Source: Perkinsus olseni (lineage: Eukaryota; Perkinsozoa; Perkinsida; Perkinsidae). From it: a DNA stretch of 64,000 nt. The notes below the pieces were generated by a model, which was not told the origin of the DNA, did not search any database, and was given only the letters and a program-made list of their open reading frames with translations. The translations under genes and the position numbers were made by a program. The stretch spans positions 124,001 to 188,000 of the forward strand of contig JABANP010000053.1 in NCBI GenBank assembly GCA_013115135.1, given 5' to 3'. Positions 33,687 through 44,652 of this stretch are shown in pieces (within the stretch, counting starts at the first letter, position 1; every line of letters starts with the position of its first letter).

Positions 33687-33991
33687 TCTTGCCGCCCAGA
33701 GCAGCGTTGTATCGCTTTTCCTTCTTGTTAATTTCAAGATCGGCGGACACGGCCGTTCTCACCTTCGCCCTTTGTAGTAGTCCGTCTAGATTATACCATA
33801 GTCGAGCATTTCATCCGCCCTGTAAGTACGGTCGCCGCTACTGCCGTCGGCTCTTTCTCTCGTTCCTTTCATAGTTGTTGTCTTCGCCATCGCTGCTTGC
33901 TTTGCTACGGTGTACAGTTCCCCTTCTCATCATCATTCTCTGTATTGTGTTTGAGTCGACTATAATGAATCCTGCAGTAGTAGGCCTGCTT

Positions 33992-34685
33992 ATGTTACCT
34001 GGCCCATACACACCGTCGGACATCGCTCATACATGGTGGCTCATCGTGGTCATCATCGCCCTCATCATCGCCTTCGCCGTCGCCTCCTTCCTGGGGTTCA
34101 TGGCGCCTCTCACCAGCAAGTGGCGAAGGATAGTTCTGCCACAGTCGGCCACCGCGGCCCTCAGTGTCCTGGTCTGGGTCGTCTTCGGCAAGTCGGGTAG
34201 CGTGTACTCGGTCCTCATTCTGACCCTGCCTGTACTCGGCCCGGTTGTGGCGGCGATAGCTCTGTGGGTGATGGACTGGCGGAGAGAACGGAAAAGAGAC
34301 AGGATGGTGAAGAAGGGCAACTTTATGATGGAAGTTGATGGTTTTGGAGACAACCGACGGATGACACTTCGGGTGGGTTGCGGCAGCCGAAAGTTGTGTG
34401 ACGCTAATGTTTGACCTTCTGGCAGATTGGCGATGACGCAGAGCACGACGGCGGTTTCCTATCGCCCTGCTCGAGCTCAGAAGCTGATGTTCCCCGAGTG
34501 GGCCGCGAGAAAAAAATCTCGACTTTTCCGGTGATTTTTCTATTTTTCAGAGTCGGGCAATTTCCTCATGGACGGTGGAGGGTTTGCCGGACAACTTCCA
34601 AGCCACCTTGGATGCGGTCAGGAACCCGCGGTTCTATTCAATAGGCCGGGGGTATAGCCGCGTCGATGACCAAGATGTAGGTTAA
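33992..34685 (+). CDS. Small membrane protein, tandem family member 3, 195 aa
   Basis: Exons 33992-34372, 34426-34497 and 34551-34685, both introns 53 nt, phase 0. The start is set at the ATG giving MLPGPYTPSDIAHTW, which aligns with the starts of members 1 and 2. Hydrophobic segments match theirs (LIVVIIALIIAFAVASFLGF; VYSVLILTLPVLGPVVAAIA), as do TSKWRRIVLPQ and the basic cluster after the third segment. The tail has GFLSPCSSSEADVP and RFYSIGRGYS. An upstream in-frame extension from 33875 is possible but is not shared by the paralogues. Confidence 0.7.
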
Positions 34686-35644
34686 CTCACTATTGACTTC
34701 TGCTGGAAGCGTCTAGGAAGACAGCATTATTATTTACCATAGCTGTCTTGTGGTACTGGGTTTTGAAGTTCCGGCATGATTTTTTCGATAGATGAGAGGC
34801 ACTTCGGGTTTTAACTTTATCTTACTCGAAAATATCCGAGATTCCTCGATTGGGGCCTAGTTTATTGAAACTAGAAGCTCCGTGTTGGTTGACTCATGTC
34901 AACAAGTGTGAAGTAGTGTTTCACGACTCGTCGTCTGCAGGAGGTAGAGAACTGGGCGAGTGAGTCCAGCAGCGCCCCTGTACATCCATCGATCTCCCGA
35001 TGCGAGAAAGTCTCCAAGACGACCCAATCGCCGCTCACGCTGAGCACAATTGAAGAGGGGAGAGTGTACAAAGTAGGTTGGGCGTAGTTGTGCATGCGTG
35101 CAGGATTCTTGTGTCAGGATGAGCATATACCTCTCGGAGATGGATACTCGTTGAAGGTCCACGTCGGCTCGGCACCCGAGCATAAGATACACTTCACAGT
35201 TCATCGAGAGCAGTCCTGAACCCGGGACCTGTCCAGGGGAGATTATAAGCCCCACCGTCGCTATTTAATTTTCAGCCTTACCGGCGCTGTGTAGTTATTC
35301 ATCCCTATCATATTATTACCATTGAAGCTTGGCCAAGGACAGGTGGTTCCTTGTAGTAGTCTTTTGTCTCTACTGCGCTGGCCCGTACTTGCGTTGAGGT
35401 CACGGTCCTTGAGGATGAGACCGCTAGGACCACCACTGGTGGTCTATGTCGTCTCGCCGACGGAAGGTTCATCATGGTCGTAGTCGGTTGTTGAGGATGG
35501 TTAGTGCGAGACATAGTGTCTCCACTTCGTACGAGGGTGCGAGGCCCACATCACCGCACTCGGCCAGCAAGTTGGGCTGCCAAGGGAGCGTAGCGTATAA
35601 CGTACTGATGATGCCAGCGAGGTGGTAGGCGTTTATTTCCGGTG
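34686..35644. other. Intergenic with a SINE-like fragment
   Basis: No exon chain found. A minus-strand B-box-like sequence with the AGGTCCCGGGTTCA lead-in lies at about 35213-35240, similar to the copies near 6800 and 7290. Minus-strand open frames at 34871-35255 show no domain. Confidence 0.35.
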
Positions 35645-38600
35645 ATGGCTCGGCGAGGGGCTAAGGGCGAACTGCAAGCCCGGAATGAGATTACCGTGAC
35701 GGTCGAGTGCATCCTGGAAGAAGCGAAGGTTCGAGGGGAGAAGGAGTTTACGATAAGCCGGTGAGACGAGAGGCGCAGAGATTGTCCGGAGGCCTCGAAC
35801 TGTGGAGAGTGTGAAGTCATTGATCAGGAACCAAAACGCGAGCAAGCTTGTGGCTTACGCCAGATCTCACTTTGGCCTTTATTACGACCGGGGTAGCATC
35901 CCAGGGTCGATCAAGGGCAGGGATTGGCGTCTTCTGCGCATTGGAGGGAAACTGGATGGAGAATACGTACAGAAGAGACTGCCCTCGGTGAGCCCTCTAT
36001 GGCTTCTCTTGGATCTATGCAGCCGGCTGTAGGTCACCGCGGCGGGGATAGAGGATGGCGCCCGGCTGAGGCTCGTCTACATCCACGATGACGCTGATAC
36101 GCGCTCACAGACTCCTCAGACGAGCCCAGGGTGTGGAGACCTCGAGGCCGCCTCGTCGGAGCTGACGGGAAGCGCGAAGGGCGAGGAAGTGGGAGAGGAA
36201 GAGGGTCATCACCATAGCCACCATCATCATCACCATCATAAGGGTGCTGTTCCGTTGCTGCACTCATGTGGAGCTTGTAAATCTTCAGGCCAGAAGCGGC
36301 ATAGACAGCACGGTAGCCGGCCCCAGTCCAGCAGCCCCTCCGAGCCCTCGGAAAAGGGGACCGCACCGGCAGTGACGAGGGATGAGGTTGAAAATGTTGT
36401 AGAGGACGTCTTGGAAGAGGAAGGGAATGCCGAGGGGCCTGGGAAGATGACCGAAGAGGCGAAGGAAGAGCAGCCAGTTGAAAGCAGTGAGTACTCCTGT
36501 GTACTCTCGGTGATGGGACAACTTGTGAGTGGGTAAAATTGCAGCATCAACATTGTTTTTCTATTAGTAGTAGTTTTTTCTCTTGTACCTCTCATTGGCC
36601 ATGCTATTTGTTAACTGATTGCTATGATTACAATAGGACAAGAGCGGGAATATTGACCGGGGCTTCCAACCCGTCTTCTCTCTGGCATCCCGTGTGTAAC
36701 CTAGCTGCGGTAGTACCGTGATTGTCGTCCAGGTACCAGCAGTCCATCGAAACCGCGTCCTAAGCGGGCGAGAGTATCAATGGCCCCGGAAACACCCATC
36801 AGACGCTCGGCCAGAGTTCGCGGTATCGAACCTGACTTCAACAGCGAGCCGGCCGTCGGGGGGAGTCCTCAGTCGCCAAGCCGAACCGCGGAGGTAGAGA
36901 CTTCCGTTGTTGCTGAGGATGGGAAGAGGGATGACCCAGGAGGTGAGGAAAGTGTGATGATGTAAACGCCCTGACTGAGGATCGAACCTGTGCCTCGATT
37001 GGTTGGCTAAAGGCGTTGCTCCATCGCTCACTGAGTCTACGCTACCTGCGGCTCTCAGTTGCTCCGACTGGTCCTGATGCCAGCCACGCCCCGTCAGCAG
37101 CAGCAGCCATTCCGAAGAGCTCTTCTGCCCCAGTCGACGAGCTGCCCCAGGGCGTGAAGGAGGTCTCGAGGGATGTAGACAAGGAGGAGGGGAAGAAGGC
37201 TGGCGAAGATGGCGAGGATGCTGGAGGACAGCAAGTGTCGAACAGCGCGTCCACGAGCGTGCATTCATCGAGTGGGCGACGATAAAGTCCTTCAAGCCGT
37301 CGGTCTACCCACCTGTTTTCTTCAGTGGCCCCTCGAAGTGCGAAAGGCCGTCGCGGCAGCTCATCGAGGACGGCTCCATCTGCGAAGCCTGCAAAGTCTC
37401 AGAGGGTCCTTGCGGACTCGTCGGAGCATATGAGGACAGATGAGGGGAATGAGGCTGATCCTTCCGGAGGACCGAGTCAGCCTAGCGAATCGCGGGGCTC
37501 TCCGGAGGGCGTCAGGGGTGAGAAGGCGATCGAGCAGGAGCGACACTTACGTCGTCAGAAATGAGTGCTTCGACAGTCGTTTTCCCGCCCGGGTTCGATC
37601 CCATGCCCTGTCACTAAATCGCCATGGCATTCGTACGGAAGTCGAGGATCGCGGGGTGACCTCTGAGAGACACTATTTTCGGGTATAAAAGCGTTAGCGA
37701 TTATCGAATCATACCAAACGGTCATGTGTTGAACCATAGTCGAGGCCACCGCGTTCATGCTGCGAGAGGGCGGGCGCGGTACTCTTCCTTCCTCAGTGTC
37801 CTCTTCCCTGCCGGTGGCTTCGGGAGGGAAATATCCACCGGCCTCGTCGGGCAGGGTCGTGCCGAACAGTCTTGCCGATGATCGGCCTCCGGAGCCGGAC
37901 TGGCTACTTGGGACTCCCCATGGTGAGTCAGGGCACCTGAGAGTTGCGCGCCCTATGCCGTAACCAGGAATTGAACCTGCGCGGGGGTGGGAGCGTACTA
38001 CGGACTAGCTATCCTCCGGTTCGTACTTTCTGGCGGGTATCGCCTTCCTGTGTTGTTAGTGAGGCTGCGGCGTAAAGCAGAGGAGCAGATGCATAGCAAT
38101 CAGTTCGCCAAAGCAGTGGAGACCTTCCGTGAGAGTCTGGAGGCCGCCAGAGGTGTTCAAGGGATGCACTGGGAGATGCTGTACGACTGCCGGTAAACTG
38201 CGGGGTGCCGGGTTCCGCGGCGCTTTCTGACAGATCTCTCGCCGTGTTCGCGCATCTCAGTGGCCTCTTTGTTTCGGAGTACAATTTCCGGAGTCTCGTG
38301 ACCTCAGAAACTTTGAGCTGAAGACAATGGGAATTGGATTTCCCTCCAGCGAGCTTGGTGCTAGGTACCAGATGATCATATGCCTGCTCGAAATGGAGCG
38401 ACATGAGGACTGTGTGAGAGAAGCACAGACTAATCTAGACTTGTGCTTGGGCCACATTAACCCCAACAGCAACGCCTCGTCCGGCAGTGATGGTCTTGAC
38501 GATCGCCGCCGACTTCTCGAGGTAGCTCGCTGCTTTGTAGTTCGTTGTTTTATCTTACTTGTCGTAGGCCCGATCCATGCTGGGAGATCTGCTCCTTCTA

Positions 38601-39718
38601 TCGGGTAGAGTTGATGAGGCGAAGGAGGTCTTGGGGGCAGCAGTCAGGACTGATGTGCCTTGCACCAATACTAAGCTATCGTACATAGTGAGTCTGTGTG
38701 GGGGCTTGGACGAAACTCAGCCCGTCGAGGTGAGTCGTGAGGATGCTCTCCTCAATAGATTTCGTCCCGCTGTAGTTCACAGGATCGTCCCTCTTCAGAC
38801 CTGTTCTCTCGCCTTCATCCAGTTGCAGGGGTTGGCGAGTTCGGCGGACGGACGCTTCGATAGCGTTGTAGACCGGGCGAAGGCGGGGTGCATTGAGGAG
38901 TTTCAAGCGGCCTTGCGAACCTTCCTGTTGGACCTCGACCAGGATGTGCCCCTGCCGAGAGTACAACGAGCGCTCTTCGTCGCTCTAGGGTCGCAAACAG
39001 GGGCCCGAGGGTGGAGAGCTGCTGCCAAAGTGAGCCAGCTCTCTTCTCTCAACGCACCTCATGTGATGCACTCCCCGTTCGTTTGGATGGGACCGCAAAT
39101 TCGCCTTAATTACGGTGTCCAATAGTCGTGCTTGCCTTCGATGCTGGTCCTTGGCATGAACAGCCATATGCCCTGATGCGCTCTTCCACCCTCCTTCAGC
39201 TCATCTGTCAAAGCCTGGTCGAGTACGAAGTAAACCAGCAGCGTGTCTCTGAGCATTGTCGACCTCAACTCGAGGCTGTCCGCCTACGGCTTGACAGCTC
39301 CTTGCAGCCTCTCAAGAGCTTTCAGGAGTTCAAGGATCTCGTTGAGGTGAGTTTCGGATGCTCCGTAACATCACGATGGCCGGGCCTTCTCTTTCACTGA
39401 TTATTACCCTATTGAGGGTCACCGATTACTCGAAATGACCCTCGTGTGCACTGCTGGTGGAAGCAGACAGCCAATGGTTTGCTCTGCACTACAGTGCTCA
39501 TGAGAGGCGAATTGGGTCTCTACTCTGCTGCAATTTTCACTCTTTGTTCAAGGGGCAGCCAATAAATCATCGGCGATTCGTCCGTCTCTTCTCAGAGCAT
39601 CCTCGATAAGCCCTCAGCTCTGCAGCAGGCGTGCCCGGGCATGCATGCTATGTGCACTAAGTTGTGTAAAGCAAAGCTGAAGGAACTATGTCGGATCGCT
39701 GAGGTGTCGATGCTATGA
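35645..39718 (+). CDS. Tandem family gene A: ubiquitin-like-looking module, long disordered linker, helical repeats; 837 aa
   Basis: Thirteen exons with consistent phase: 35645-35760, 35828-35987, 36033-36486, 36733-36942, 37059-37271, 37326-37517, 37740-37922, 38060-38192, 38308-38521, 38568-38729, 38823-39029, 39200-39346, 39596-39718. Exons 1-3 form a module shared with B-D (EITVTVECILEEAKV; RDWRLLRIGGKLDGEYVQ; AAGIEDGARLRLVYI), which looks like a beta-grasp fold. Exons 3-7 encode a disordered linker with a His run (GHHHSHHHHHHHK) and basic patches. Exons 8-13 encode TPR-like helices (KAEEQMHSNQFAKAVETF; GDLLLLSGRVDEAKEVLG; RALFVALGSQTGARGWRAAA). No catalytic motif seen. Introns 4, 6 and 7 hold tRNA-like elements. 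Family unknown; an adaptor or scaffold is my inference. Confidence 0.75.
36965..37035 (-). mobile_element. tRNA-derived SINE-like element in gene A intron 4
   Basis: On the minus strand: an A-box-like TGAGCGATGGAG (37030-37019) and a B box GGTTCGATCC (36988-36979), at tRNA-like spacing. It lies in the 116-nt intron 36943-37058. Confidence 0.55.
37560..37615 (+). mobile_element. tRNA-derived SINE-like fragment in gene A intron 6
   Basis: B box within CCCGGGTTCGATCCC at 37588-37602 on the plus strand. It lies in the 222-nt intron 37518-37739. The A box is unclear. Confidence 0.45.
37950..38000 (-). mobile_element. tRNA-derived SINE-like fragment in gene A intron 7
   Basis: On the minus strand a B-box-like AGGTTCAATTCCTGG at about 37980-37965, in the 137-nt intron 37923-38059. 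The A box is unclear. Confidence 0.45.
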
Positions 39719-40307
39719 CTTGGTGACGATGAAGTTGTTCTTATGATTCGTTTCTTATCATATTCCTGTTCAGTGGTTTGTACGTTCGGTTAATCTGTAA
39801 ATCGGCGACAGATTGTTCAACTCCAACGGAGTCGCTCAGTGTCCCTTTGCTTATTGGCAGCCAGCCTCTGCAGAATATCTTCCCTAATTCTGTATCCTAT
39901 CCTCAACAGTTCCCAATACAAACTCTCCATGGTGCCCCCCAAGGTACATCACTGTTTGAACTAAAGCTCCGCGCCCTCGACTGTAGCCTCTCCCGGGTAC
40001 CCTCATCTGGTGGGCGCGAGTCTGCTTTACTATGGGAACTGTCGGCAATCCGTCTCTGAACGCTTCCATCTCGACGCGGAGGCCCTGGCGGTTCAAGACA
40101 ACTGCTCACGAGCTACCGGACACTCGAGACCATCGCTGAGGTCGGCTTTCTTCTATTCAGAACTTATCTTCCAGCCGTTGTCTTCCCCTCCCGGGACTTG
40201 TACTCAGCTGAGACTTCAGTGGAGCGTACCCAGTCTTGCACTCCCTTATCAGTTCGTGTCGTGAACTTGAGTGCCCTCAGTCCACTGCAACTTTATTCCT
40301 GTTCGCT

Positions 40308-43300
40308 ATGGCTCCTTCTCCAAATGGTAACTCCGGAGAGAGCCTACTGCATGTGTATATTAATTGCCGCGAGAAGTATGCTCAACGAACTCAGTCGACT
40401 AAGGAGATATCGATCCATGCGTAATGAAGTCCTAGTGAAGGAGCAATCCTCTTCGTAGCGACAGCGTGGTTATCAGGAGCAACCCACTCTGTTATCTGCT
40501 AACTATCGCCCGGAGACATTTCCGTTTAAGTGGCGCCAAAGCCGATTGTCAGTATCGCGAAGACAGCTGGAGGCTCACTTGGCTGGAGGGGCCGAGGAAG
40601 GGCATGGACGTGCCCGATCTCCGCGGAGGGGTAGGTGAATTGAAGACAATTGGTGCGGAACTCGGTGGGCCCGAGAGCTTTTTCTGCTACGTTTCGTGCG
40701 TGCCGCAGATCGGTAGATGCGGTGTGAAGGACGGCGACCGACTAATCCTTCGATCCGTCCAAGAAGACGATCCTCCCAGTAAGAGATAGTGATTCTCTTC
40801 CCGCTATTCGTTTCCTTCGAGTCACTTTGCCGCCCCCCGTCTCGAGAAGATCGATCGAACCGACCGCTAAGAGGCTCAGGGTTCAAGCGATGGAGGCTCA
40901 TCGACGAGGGAGCACTGTGCTGCCAGAGACTCAACGGAGTGGGTTGGTCGCTCGGTTTATTCTGCTTGAACAAGAATCGGTCAGGTCGGGCCTCCAGCGG
41001 AGTAGCCATTGATGACAATTGTAAGGTGCTACAGGCGGGATATGGTGGTGGAATGGAAGCCGGGGGCATGCCTGAGAGATGGGCTGGCTATAAGGAGAGC
41101 GAGGACGGCTCTAGCGGACGACGTGAGGAGCTTATGTGGTCCTAAGGATGAGTATCAGCTTTCGCTGCCTCAGAGAGTACCGATCTGTTGGGACCGGCCC
41201 TCAATGGCATCCCCGGGAACGGGTTGGACAAAGGCAGGTGAGGCAGGCGAATACGCTCACAGACGGCGAGAAATAACGCCCCGAACAGCTCGTCCCACCA
41301 TGGAGCTCACATGCCCGCGTCGGCGCATCTGCCATCAGGGACACTCTTGCAATGCTACTTACTGAGATGGGATGGATGGCTGGCCAAGGGCCGAGGCCTA
41401 CCGACTCCAGCAGATCTTCTGGTATACCTAGAGAGGTCTTTGGAGGGCTCCGAAAGGTCGAGGTGAGTCTGCTGACGGGGAAGAGAATGGGCGGAGCCGG
41501 ACGCTCGTCATGCCCTAGTGAGATGCCTCCTGTGATATCGGATGCCACGGGCCTTCGTGGACCATTTCTAAACTATAGTGCAAATCATAATCGCCACTCG
41601 GGACTAGTGGTACTCTTAGGACGCCTATCGGGTACTGGGGGATATGCTGTTGCTTACCGACAATTTCACTGAGGCTATCGGAGTGTTCGATCATCTTATC
41701 GGGTTGGGGAGACCTTCGCTGGTTCGTTCAAGGTTGTGCAGCATAGTGGCTCATAGTGGTGGATTAATATGCTCTTCTGAGGTGAGCCGATTCGGGCGAG
41801 TGACTCCTTCAGCGTACGTTCTTCGCATGAGCGATCAAACGCTCGTGACGGTCTTTTCGGCTTCTCGTTCGAACGAGAGTAGAAGGGTACATCGATCTAG
41901 GCGGCCTCGCCCCCAGGTCCTTTGCTGTGAACGGTTTCAGCTCTTGAGCTAGGCTGAACCAGTCAGTTCCATGGACACAGTGCTTTTTTACGTTTGCAGA
42001 TGAGCGGGCGTGCGACGGACTTGGTGGCCCACATCTGTTGCCAGCACGGCGCTAGGTTTGCCAATATCATCGAAGCTGCGGGGACGGGCGAATTCGATAA
42101 TTTCAAGGCCTTATCTGACAGCCTATTAGCGTCTACTGGAGAGCCCCGGCTCCTCCCAGTGATACTTAAGGCACTCTACAATGCCCTAGGAAATGTGGGA
42201 TCTCGCCGCAGCTGGCATGCGGCAGCTAAGGTGAGGTATAGAGAGTGTTGCGCGTTTCAACGTCAGGGCTGATAGTAGTTCGCCCTCCGAGCCGTCTGCC
42301 TCGTCTGCCTACATTATGCACGCGATGGTGGATTCGTCAGCGCATTGCGACGTTCAACCGATGGTCGTCACAGTGCTGCACTGAGTTCCGTGATTGAGTG
42401 GTTCAATGTGAAGTGGATACGTCAATGTCTTGAGCTCGTTTATGAGATCGAATGCGGAAATTCCCCTCAGAGACTAATCAAAGTCATTACGGATGCAACA
42501 GAGAGCGGGGTGCCAATTGGACGGCCCTTCGAAGAGGCTCTCAAATGTGTGGCCACGGATCTCGAAAACCCCGCTGGGCATGGATTCCCTCGTTCATTCG
42601 AGGAGTTTAAGAGAAGGATGCATGTAAGACTTACCTTGTCAATCCGCGCCTCCCTATCGCTGCATTGGTGGTCAAAAGTTGCGGAAAACCGCCGGGTTGT
42701 GTGGCCCGCGCTCTGGAGTCCAGAGCCTGGATCTCAGGGCTCAATTCTTTCTTATTGCTCACCCAGGCATGAAGTTCTTCTCATCAGCAGAACTTGAGAC
42801 CCAAGTGAGTCTCGAAGATGGAGACACTAGAATCAGTAGGAGAGGTTGAATCCGGCCAACTTTCTCTGATACCATCCAGTAATACTCTATTTTCTAGAAG
42901 TATGATGTGAATAAGCATGAGTGGTTCTTGGATCGGAATTTGACGGACACCAAGGGTACCTTGAGAAAGAATGTCCTGGACTGGGGGTATCCTGACAATG
43001 ATCCTAGGACTCTTGTGGAGCCCCCACAGTGGAGGCCTTCAGCTGGAGTATCAGCATAGGCTACACTGTGTAGTGTAACACTACTAGTGTTGGTTATAGT
43101 GGATTAGGAGATGATTGTGGCTTCACTGAAGCATTGCAAATTATAACCGCCTCCAATTCAGATGGTAGTTGATAGATTCGACCGACATACTATGTCAATA
43201 ATTCACTTACCGCACAGGAAGTGTGTTTGGAACGAGGCTATGAACTCGGTACGGCATGGAAGGTATATGCATTGCACACTTTATTTGGATGCTGATGGAT

Positions 43301-44244
43301 ATAGTCGCCAGCGGGTCACGTTAGGCCAGTTGGGAGTCGTGTGGCTCTATTACAATGCGAGGGCTGCGGCCAGCTTGATAACGGCACGCGGGTCATAGAC
43401 GCGCTGAATCCTTTAATCCCGGTCACTATTCCTAACTGGTCGCAGCTCGACCTGAAGTAGGTAGAGACAACTACAAGCTTCCAATGCTTCTGCATCGTGG
43501 GGTGTCAGATCGATATAATCAGCTTCGGGATTGTACGCGCAGTCTGTCCCGGCTGGTTCTGCGACGGCCAGACAGCCACCGAAGACTTCGGTCTGAAGCG
43601 TGCCCGTGAACACCTGCGGTTGCCAAAACAAGGTGGAACGGTGCTGCTGAACGAATTGTAAAGCTCAACCGATTTGGTTGCCGTCATCCCCGCAACGTTG
43701 GTCTCTTCGGAAGGCTCGTTCTGGGTCGCCGCGGCATTCACAATATGAAATCATGCCCGCGTAGGGGCAGCCCGACTTCAGGGCTTCATGCTATGCAGAA
43801 ACTCTTGCTATGCGGAATGATGATTCCAAACCGATCGGTCCACAGAATGGCAGACGAGTTTCTTTGGTGGAGGGTCGAGTTCACGTTGACAGCTCTCTGC
43901 ATGCACACTGCGGGGCGATCGGTCATTATGATCTGTGATTAGTTACGGTGCGAGTTCAACTGCAGGACCGTCAGTGATAGCCTCAAAATGTCAGTATGTC
44001 ACAGTGAAATGAAACTTCCACAGTTCATGCACCCGCTTCAGATCGGCACGGCCTCCATGCGGTGGCGAGTTGCGGACTTCATAGTGTTGCCTGCTTCGCT
44101 CAGGTTGCTCTATCGGTCCCATCCAGCTGTCCCCCGTCCTTTGCAGAGTACTCAGTCAAATGCAGCCGACGTTGCCGAAGAATGCTTGACGACTTCTGCG
44201 AGGTCCTGGAGCCACTCTTGCATTGGGATTCCACCAAGACCTAG
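40308..44244 (+). CDS. Tandem family gene B
   Basis: Paralogue of A. Firm exons: 40308-40420 (MAPSPNGNSGESLLHVYINC), 40477-40630 (EDSWRLTWLEGPRKGMDVPD), 40709-40778 (CGVKDGDRLILRSVQEDD), 40822 onward (linker, PTAKRLRVQAM), 41339-41462, 41620-41781 (GDMLLLTDNFTEAIGVFDHL), 42000-42230 (LLPVILKALYNALGN), 42471-42623 and 44104-44244 (EYSVKCSRRCRRMLDDFCEV, stop). Exon lengths of 162, 231 and 153 nt equal those of A or C. The first TPR-like exon between about 40900 and 41330 is not resolved. The last intron (42624-44103) is 1,480 nt. Closest relative is C. Function unknown. Confidence 0.65.
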
Positions 44245-44652
44245 AATTTGCTGCATTCCTATCGTAGCAATTGCTTCAATAGTTCCCCCTCGTATCAAAT
44301 CAAGAAATTTATCATGCACTGCTGCACTGGGGCCCTGAAACTAAATTGCTACGAGGACTTCCGCGAGTTGAGTTGTTACAGGGGTAACTTTTAAGGCGAA
44401 TGCTTCTGAAGTTTCTGATTTGAATGACTTCTAATGTGTTGCCGGTGCGCTGTATGTTCCTTTGTAGGCCGCGCGCCATCGGGCATGCATGGTGTTGATT
44501 CAACACTGTTGAGGAATGCTCACCCCCTAGGAGACTAGCTGTGTCTCAGGGTCTCACATGGCACATATATCTGTCACCGGACATGCTGGCCTTTCGCGTA
44601 CCTCTAAGCGGTCCTGCAGTTGTTAAACGCTTGTCGGTTGATGCCCTCTGAG

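Noticed and set aside
42901..43061. Possible extra last exon of gene B (protein-like stretch ending in a stop at about 43061)
   Set aside because: The exon at 44104-44244 aligns with the final exons of C and D in length, phase and sequence, so it is the better 3' end; the earlier stretch may be inserted sequence.
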